From Schoenoplectus triqueter (taxonomy: Eukaryota; Streptophyta; Magnoliopsida; Poales; Cyperaceae): a stretch of 28,931 nt of DNA. The notes under the pieces are model-generated. The model was given only the letters and a program-made list of their open reading frames with translations, was not told the origin of the DNA and ran no database searches. The stretch covers positions 1 through 28,931 of the forward strand of contig CAXKVV010001686.1 of assembly GCA_964058805.1 (NCBI GenBank), read 5' to 3'. A program made the translations under genes and the position numbers. Shown here one piece after another: positions 22,608-28,931 of the stretch (positions are counted from its first letter, which is position 1; each line of letters begins with the position of its first letter).

Positions 22608-22738
22608 GACCGAATTTGAAACTCGGTCATAAGTTTTTTTTTACGTTTGTGTGTATTTAAAAATGACATGAAGCTCAGACTGAGTTTAAAACTCGGTCCA
22701 AGGAAGCTTGGATCGAGTTTTAAACTCAGTCTCAGCTT
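22608..22738. repeat. Nested quasi-palindromes forming a near-perfect hairpin
   Basis: Three 21-base quasi-palindromes of consensus GACYGAGTTTNAAACTCGGTC lie at 22608-22628, 22678-22698 and 22711-22731. The last two sit in opposite arms of a 32-base stem (22671-22702 against 22707-22738) with a 4-base loop gaag and only two non-Watson-Crick positions. The transcript would fold into a strong hairpin. No coding role is evident; the two opposing open frames here are a by-product of the symmetry. Confidence 0.75.
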
Positions 22739-23052
22739 CCTGCTAATATATAGCAACATCCAGCTCATTTCTTCTTCATCTTCTTTCAGCCAATCATTTC
22801 TTCAAAATCACAATTGTTACTGTTGCAAGAGCTTTCAACTGAAATTTTCTTTTTCGATAGTGTTTACCCTTGAAAATTTTCAAGGATGAAGCAGCTAAAT
22901 AAGTAAGTATAAATATCAATTATCAACAATAAATCATAAGAAAGAGGAGAGGAAGGCAAGAAAAGAGGGTCCACCAGTCAGAAGAAGTCGCCGCTGAGTC
23001 CCGAAAAAAGTTTATCTGTCCCACAAGGAAATCCTGGACAAAGGGTCGAAGG

Positions 23053-23060
23053 TATAAAAG
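23053..23060 (+). promoter_or_regulatory. TATA-like motif TATAAAAG without an assigned gene
   Basis: GGTATAAAAGCCCTGCCACC has the look of a plant or LTR core promoter. It is followed 150-180 bases later by two telo-boxes. No open coding sequence of recognisable function follows, so activity is unknown. Confidence 0.35.
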
Positions 23061-23159
23061 CCCTGCCACCTCCTATTCATTCGAGGTGGATGACCCTCAG
23101 GAGATCCAGGAGAGAAGATCTCCTGATGGATCATCCATTTGATTATCATTCACTGACAT

Positions 23160-23170
23160 GTGGGTCCCAC
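23160..23170. repeat. GTGGGTCCCAC palindrome, copy 1
   Basis: An 11-base palindrome preceded by CACTGACAT. The same 11 bases recur at 24060-24070. This motif with a nearby TGACA is frequent in monocot intergenic DNA. Confidence 0.6.
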
Positions 23171-23351
23171 ACCTCAATGACAGACATCAAGAAAGTCAAG
23201 ATCAAACCCTAAAAATTAATTCCTAAAGCAAACCCTAAGAGCTGAAGCAATACAATCCATGTATAATAAAGAACCGTGTTAATGCTAAGCCAGTATTTTG
23301 ATACAACAATCACAAGAAATCTCAATGTGATTTTACTTTCAAGGCTGACCA

Positions 23352-23563
23352 GTGTCAAAGTTATGAGCAACCACCTGATCAAGCCAAGTTTTGTGCCAAT
23401 TGTTGATAAGTAATCAGCTATTGATCAAATCACCTTCATGAATATGGATTGAAAATCAATTTCACAAGACTAATTAGGTGCCAAAACTATGAGCAACCAC
23501 TTGATCAAGTCTAGATTTGTATCAATTATTGATAAGTAATTAGTTTTTTTATCAAATTAAACC
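23352..23563. repeat. Tandem duplication, about 126-bp period
   Basis: Units start near 23352 and 23478. They share atgagcaaccac.tgatcaag, then a ttgtrycaattrttgataag block and ataagtaatyag. The copies differ by transitions and small changes. Non-coding. Confidence 0.7.
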
Positions 23564-24059
23564 CTAATGAACATCAATACAAGTCCAATTGATGTTTAAT
23601 TAGGGTGGTTTCTGCAAGAAAATTTTATTTGGCAGAGACACTGAGCTACAATTATGAGAAATTGAGATTAATTGAGAAGAAAATAAGGTTTTCTAAGCAA
23701 GGGGATTTTTAGCACAAGGAGGTAGGGGAAAAATGGAATTAAAAATTTAAGGAGTGATCATTATAAATTTAGGGATTTTTGGTGAAAATTTCAGAATTTT
23801 TAGACAAATGGAGCTATTAAAATAATTTCAGAGAAGATAAAACAGATTAAATAGGCACATCAAGGGCTCAGATTTGATAACATGCCTCTCTGGGTACAAC
23901 TTGGGGACAGTAACAGCTTTGGGTGCAAATTAGGTATGAGAAGTACAGAGAATACAAAACAGAATGGGAGAGAGGGTGTGCTACGTGGCAGCACCGGAGT
24001 GGGCCAAGTCAGCAAACAAATGCCATGTGTCACAATCCCATTGATCCATGTCAACACAA

Positions 24060-24070
24060 GTGGGTCCCAC
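24060..24070. repeat. GTGGGTCCCAC palindrome, copy 2
   Basis: An exact repeat of the 11-base palindrome at 23160-23170, here preceded by a CATGTCAACACAA context and followed by ATGGGCCCCACC-like text at 24092-24103. Confidence 0.6.
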
Positions 24071-24247
24071 CCTGGCACAAGTTACCTGACAAATGGGCCC
24101 CACCATGATGCCACATGGCAGTCAGCCAGTGGTCCACATAAGCCAACTCCTGTCACATGGCACAACCACAGAAAGCCACTTCAGCATGCTTGTGCCACTT
24201 GGCATCACACTATAGAGCCACTTCAGTAACTATTAACCAAATCATTA

Positions 24248-24787
24248 GAGCATCCGCATCCCATTGTCAAATTGACTGTCAAATCTCATTTGACAATTGT
24301 CATTTAAATTTCAGGGATGCAGAGACTAGGTAAAATTAGACAATTGTCTAAATTTGACAGTCCATTTGACAAGCCACATCAGCACAGGAGTAGAAAATTA
24401 ATTACGAAAGTGTCATTTTGACAATTTCATTCTATTCAGGGATGCCACTATTAAAATGAATTGTCAATTTGATGACGTGGCATAGAATTTTAATTTTGAC
24501 ATATTAACCTAAGAGCATCCGCATTGGTGTCGACTGTCAAAATTAAAATTTTATGCCATGTCATCAATTGACAAATTATTTTAAGAGTGGCATCCCTGAA
24601 TAGAACGAAATTGTCAAAATGGCACTTTCGTAATTATTTTTTTGCTCCTTCGCTGACGTGGCTTGTCAAATGGATTGTCAAATTTAGACAATTGTCTAAT
24701 TTTGCTTAGTCTCTGCATCCCTGAAATTCAAATGACAATTGCCAAATGAGATTTGACAATCAATTTGACAATGGAATGCGGATGCTC
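24248..24787. mobile_element. Inverted dimer of GAGCATC-type MITEs
   Basis: Two units in opposite orientation: 24248 to about 24500 (left end GAGCATCCGCATCCC, right end missing its last two dozen bases) and 24513-24787 (complete, inverted, beginning GAGCATCCGCATTGG and ending GCGGATGCTC). TA flanks both outer ends (24246-24247 and 24788-24789). Both units match 11099-11356. The whole forms a roughly 540-bp inverted repeat with almost no spacer. Non-coding. Confidence 0.85.
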
Positions 24788-24789
24788 TA

Positions 24790-27579
24790 ACAGCCAAACA
24801 CAACATGCCAACTCAGCTCAATTAACCCTAATATGTGCACTAATGACACCTGTAAGCCTAAGCTTAGAGAACTTACAGGTGGGCTCTACTAGTCATATTT
24901 GTGTGTCTAAGGCGCAGAGAACCAAGTCTACACAATAATTCTAGCTGAGATTTAAAAAGAAAGAAAATAAGAGTATGCACCTGGCTCTTGCGACCTCTAC
25001 CTCTACACCCTTCTTCTCCTATGTCTTGGCTCACATGTGTCAGGCGCAGGCACTGAGGGGCCTGCTCCCTCTCCCCTCTTTCTCCTCTTCTTCTTTCTCT
25101 CGACAATAGGAGAGCTCGAAGGCGACATCAATGGAGATCAAGCAAAGGGTTGAACTTCAGATCAATTGCTTTTAGCCTCAGCTACAGCATGAAAATGAGA
25201 GCATGTGCATCTAGTCAAATTTTGAATTGATGCAGCACAGAGAGTAATACCTCGGATTGAAATTTGAAACTTATCAATTGAAACTTGAAACTTGTAATTG
25301 ATTGTTGAGAGAGCTTCTATGATCTCAAGCGACGGTGTTGGAACAAGAATTGGGGGAAAGGAAGTGCCTGATATAAGAGTTGCACCAATCCACCCCTCGG
25401 CCAAGAAATGAGATGATCTAACACTATGCTGTGGTCATTTAATCGATAGAAGAAATACACAGGGACTTGCTTGACTCTAAATGGATGAGATTGAAGCTAT
25501 GAGATGCAAGAAATAAGCAAAGGATCAAAGTGAAAGACTGAAACTTGATTATGAGCTTTTAAAGAAAGAAGGATATAAATTCAATTGTCTGTTGTAAAAT
25601 TAATCTAAAGGAGTGTACAAGCAGTTTATAAAGGAGTGAATTGAGGTGTAGAAAGGTCTAGAAAATGCTAGAAGAACCTAAAGAAGTGAGAGAGCCGGTT
25701 AATGGCAAATCAGTAATTAAACAAAAGGTATAACAACCTCTAGGAAGTTATGCACGACTCTAACACTGAGGGACTTGGTCCAATGGACCATGAGACACAA
25801 GAGAGCAGCTTGAATGAATGGAATAGTGCACCAAGTACAACTGAATTGAAGATAGTCAAATCTAGTCAAACTGATCACTATCATATAAACCTCAATCCAC
25901 AACAATTAAAACAGGATCTGAATATACTCCAGAGATTAAGAGCACGATTTGCTACTGTCTATTAAGCCCAGAGAGCAAGTAAGGAGCTTATTGGCCGATC
26001 GATCTCAACAAGCGTTGAGAACTTGGTATACACTGAATTCATTCCACCATTCACAGTCAATTGAGAGAGCTTGGAGCTAAAGGAGAAGAAAGGTGAGTGC
26101 AGTGATAAAAGATGAGAGCTTGTAATGCAATTTTACTTGTTCGAAAGCAATCAGTTGAATTCCAGTATTACTTTTCTATTTTTCGCAATTTCTTTTGATT
26201 CAATTTGTCGAATTTCTTGAAATTTGTGATGAATCTGCTTTCTTGATCATCACCTTGTTGTTTCTATCTCTCATCTTCCATCTTTTTCTTGCATTTTGAA
26301 TAATTAACACAAAAGGGGCAACTGGTACACCATATTGATCGGGGCTGGTTGAAGACCAAGTGATCTCCCAGCCCCACAGCCATGCAATTATGCTGATCGA
26401 GGATCAATTGATCTCTTAGACTCTTGTATTTCCAATTGATTGTTCAAAGCACTTCAATTCTTGATCAATTCATTGATTAGAATCACAAAAATTTGAACAG
26501 TTACCAGAACTTGAGGTTGAACAAAGCATAATAATCATCTCCTCTCATAATTGAGGTGATTAATCGCTCAATCTAAATGCAATCATGATTGACGATGAGA
26601 TTTTATATGGAAAGTGCTTGTTTGATTGGAAATGCGAAGTCTAGCTCAGTTTCAACGATCAGTACCGATCGTCAATTCTAGACCTCAATGATTCATATGA
26701 ATTGAGGAAAATTACAAGAATAACTCATCGAATTACATCAATTAAGACTCAGAAGTATACGATTCAACAAGGAATTGGAAGAATTGGAGCTTGAACAAGC
26801 CTCAATTCCAATTGAATTCATTCGGTACTGAGTTTCGGTACAGATTAGTATCTGGATGCGACGGCGCCGACAATCCACCGTACCGATGAGTGATCAGAGA
26901 ACATAATCAGACTCCCCACACTCCGACGACACTAAAGGTGGTGGCCGATCTCTGATCAGGCCACCGGAGCATTGAGATCATCCCTCCAGCGCGCATCTCA
27001 AAGCACGAGTGAGAGAGACAGAAGAGAATTGTCCTTACACTAATCTCAAAGGACCACACAGATCTTGGGGCATATTCAAGAGATCTGGGTCATTGAACGT
27101 TTAGAAAATCAAAGCACAACTTAATCTGAACCCTTCATCTCAAATAAGCGGATCTTGAAGCACATCTAACGGCCCAAATAAAATAAAGAGTTAAATAAAA
27201 GATCTGTGCTAATATTGATACAAATCCAACAGCTAGATTAAACCCAGTCTATTAAACTCAATAATTAATTAAATGACATAAAATTAAAAATAAAGAGTAA
27301 ATAAATCATTTGAAAATGTTCCCAAACTCTGAATTAACACAAATTTATTTCTAAAAATTCTTTGTTTTCCATAGTATTTTTCTAAATAAAAATCCTAAAT
27401 AATAGACAATTTATTTTCTATCATAAATAGAGTTCAAAATAAAAAAATCCTATTACTTTGATTATTATAGAAAAATCCAAAAATCTAAATAAAAAATACT
27501 AAATAATAGCCAACTTATTTTCTACTATTTTTGTGACTCATTTTCTATAGAAATCAATGGAGTTTGAAACAAGAATATA
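24790..27579. other. Intergenic, no gene recognised
   Basis: About 2.8 kb. Open frames at 24873-25106 (minus), 25162-25404 (minus) and 25750-25965 (plus) show no family motifs; the first is Arg/Glu low-complexity from a CT-rich stretch (25060-25105). The segment 26000-26800 is rich in TTGATC/CAATTGA words. A less AT-rich patch at 26850-27010 contains CG dinucleotides and a GGTGGCC...GGCCACC inverted pair (26939-26965) but no supported exon. Confidence 0.45.
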
Positions 27580-27800
27580 CAATGACAATAAAAAATATAT
27601 ATATACATAAAAAAATGAAAAATATACATAAGATGATAATAAAAAGAATAACAAATGAAGTAAAAAAATATACGAAATAAAAAAAGAAAAAAAGAAAGAA
27701 AGAAGAGAAAAAAAGAAAGGAAAGAATATATAAACACAAAAATAAAAAATAATAAAAATATATAAAAATAAAAAATACATATATATAAAATGAAACAAGA
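27580..27800. repeat. A-rich purine and AT low-complexity tract
   Basis: Runs of AAAAATA, GAAAGAAAG and TATATA dominate the plus strand. The long minus-strand open frames over it are Phe/Leu/Ser/Tyr-rich artefacts of this composition. Confidence 0.8.
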
Positions 27801-27809
27801 AAAATAAGG

Positions 27810-28245
27810 AATCATTATAATGATTCTCTGAATCGTTATACGGTTCACCAAAACGTTGAACGCTTCACGAGACGTTGGCAATACTTTGACTATTCTCTGA
27901 CAAGTCAACATGTTATGAGGAATCGTTGTAGCGATTACTTGAATCGTTATATGGTTCATCAAATTGTTATAACGCTTCACAGGACGTTAGAAACGCTTTG
28001 AATATTTTCTGACAAGTCAACATATTCTAAAGAATCATTGTAACGATTCCTCGAATCGTTGTAATGATTTTCTAAAACGTTGAACGATATACAGAACGTT
28101 GGCAATGTTTTGATCCCTGTTGACCAATTCTCTGACAAGTCTGATATCTTCTAAAAACGTTATAACGGTTTGTGGAAACGTTATAATGATTTGTTGAAGC
28201 GTTATAACGGTTTGTTGAATCGTTACACGATTTCTAGAATGATGA
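27810..28245. repeat. Tandem array, about 111-bp period, with AATCGTTATAACGATT-type palindromes
   Basis: Units begin near 27810, 27921 and 28033 (offsets 111 and 112), each opening AATCRTTRTARYGATT and containing an AACGTTG- or ATTGTTATAACG-type block, a GACGTT block and CTCTGACAAGTC. A shorter fourth part (28150-28245) is made of AACGTTATAACGGTTTGT steps. Non-coding. Confidence 0.75.
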
Positions 28246-28698
28246 ATGATTAATAAGGTGATGATATACCTTGTTGACCGCTGATGAGACATAACAATAT
28301 GGTAGTTCTTGAGCTCATCATCTGATAAACCTGTCTCAATGTTAGACCAGCCAAGAGCTCCGAGTCTAATTTTGTGCACAAGTTAACCTTGAATCTGTGA
28401 ATCGGCAAGGTGCTCAGGACTCATGATTTAGTGGTGATCAAATATGCTCACACAAAAGGGTGTGAAGTAATATAGTAATTTTTACATAAGTAATGTAATA
28501 TTCAGAATAGCCAGTCGAGACAAGAACATCTTGACACCCGTCGAAGAATGACCAAAACTGTGATATCAATACGAGCAAATGTGTTGATTTTAAGAGAGAA
28601 GAACATCACGATGTCCGAAGAGGTGACATCATGATGACTCTGTGTCATGAACAAGTAATTCATGACCAGTCAAGCTAGTAAGACCAAACTAATCCATT
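28246..28698. other. No gene seen
   Basis: The minus-strand open frame that ends in the array at 28035-28379 shows no recognisable domain and is largely array sequence. No element boundary was identified. Confidence 0.4.
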
Positions 28699-28850
28699 GG
28701 TAAGTTTGTCTTCTAGTTCAGGAGATTGAAATGATCTGTAGTAAGTTTATCTCCCGAGATTGCAGGATTGAATCGTTCTGTAGTAGATTCATCCTCAAAA
28801 CAGTGAATTTGAACCGTTATGTAGTAGGTTCTTTCACTGACACACGCCTC
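28699..28850. repeat. Short tandem repeat, about 42-bp period, about 3.5 units
   Basis: The word GTAGTA recurs at 28738, 28780 and 28821, with a related GGTAAG start at 28699. Each unit carries gattgaatcgtt or gaatttgaaccgtt before it and a ttyatcyyc block after it. Diverged copies, non-coding. Confidence 0.6.
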
Positions 28851-28931
28851 AATGTCAAACTGACTCAGTGCTTCAGGTTTAACTTTGTGTGCAGTTGTGT
28901 TCCTAGGTTTATGAATCCGCTTAATGTTTGG

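Larger units (their letters stand above)
22739..24247. other. Non-coding block with promoter-like motifs
   Basis: No gene recognised. The block holds a purine-rich stretch (22937-22970), a TATA-like motif, three telo-boxes AAACCCTAA (23204-23212, 23230-23238, 23559-23567), a tandem duplication and TGGCA/CCACATGG-rich DNA at 23980-24230. It could be an LTR, a 5' flank of an exon outside the window, or ordinary repeat DNA; the sequence does not decide. Confidence 0.4.

Noticed and set aside
22574..22889. Opposing open frames with similar Leu/Ser/Lys repeats
   Set aside because: Both arise from the hairpin, whose symmetry gives similar translations on the two strands.
23160..24070. GTGGGTCCCAC copies 900 bases apart considered as parts of two LTRs
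   Set aside because: Only the 11-base palindrome and a little flanking text match; the surrounding sequences do not align.
23882..24229. 115-codon plus-strand open frame
   Set aside because: It covers degenerate CACATGGCA-type repeats with another long frame overlapping it, and the translation has no domain or normal composition.
25750..25965. 71-codon plus-strand open frame
   Set aside because: Composition looks protein-like, but no family was recognised, no partner exon was found, and length alone does not support a gene.
27525..27980. Long minus-strand open frames rich in Phe, Leu, Ser and Tyr
   Set aside because: They are artefacts of the A-rich low-complexity tract on the plus strand.
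27810..28850. Regularly spaced repeats considered as a CRISPR-like array
   Set aside because: The units are directly adjacent with no unique spacers, are diverged, and sit in a plant nuclear context.

Overview
This is a nuclear genomic window from a flowering plant. It is AT-rich, with one intron-bearing housekeeping-type gene, a broken transporter gene copy, a degenerate retrotransposon and many short non-autonomous elements. Several GTGGGTCCCAC-type palindromes next to TGACA/CATGTG motifs resemble intergenic DNA often seen in monocots. That taxonomic hint is weak.

Layout. 1-2028: AT-rich flank, no gene recognised. 2029-6376: one complete plus-strand gene, read here as nine coding exons that join to a 395-residue PLP-dependent aminotransferase of the VAS1/ISS1 type (auxin-ethylene and aromatic amino acid metabolism). 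It has a TATA box, a pyrimidine-rich leader, a poly(A) signal and one GC-AG intron. 6400-12437: no gene, but a series of MITEs (8321, 9327, 11099, 11532) and a probable solo LTR (9757-10532). 12438-19733: the last two exons of an ABCG/PDR transporter pseudogene. The intron between them holds a 6.2-kb minus-strand Ty1/copia element (12932-19174) with LTRs, PBS, PPT, a 5-bp target duplication and decayed gag, protease, integrase, reverse transcriptase and RNase H. 19831-20151: a hAT-type MITE with a perfect 8-bp target duplication. 20160-28931: no recognisable gene. This part contains a nested-palindrome hairpin (22608-22738), a promoter-like block with a TATA box, telo-boxes and GTGGGTCCCAC palindromes, an inverted MITE dimer (24248-24787), purine-rich low-complexity DNA, and several tandem repeat blocks (about 126, 111 and 42 bp periods).

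Only the aminotransferase looks functional. The rest records insertion and decay: a truncated ABCG copy took a copia insertion in its intron, both decayed, and small elements landed around them. I see no operon, CRISPR array, RNA gene or clear undescribed system. The most unusual local structures are a patchwork of templated copies that breaks the integrase core (15965-16091) and the hairpin near 22.7 kb built from repeated 21-bp quasi-palindromes.
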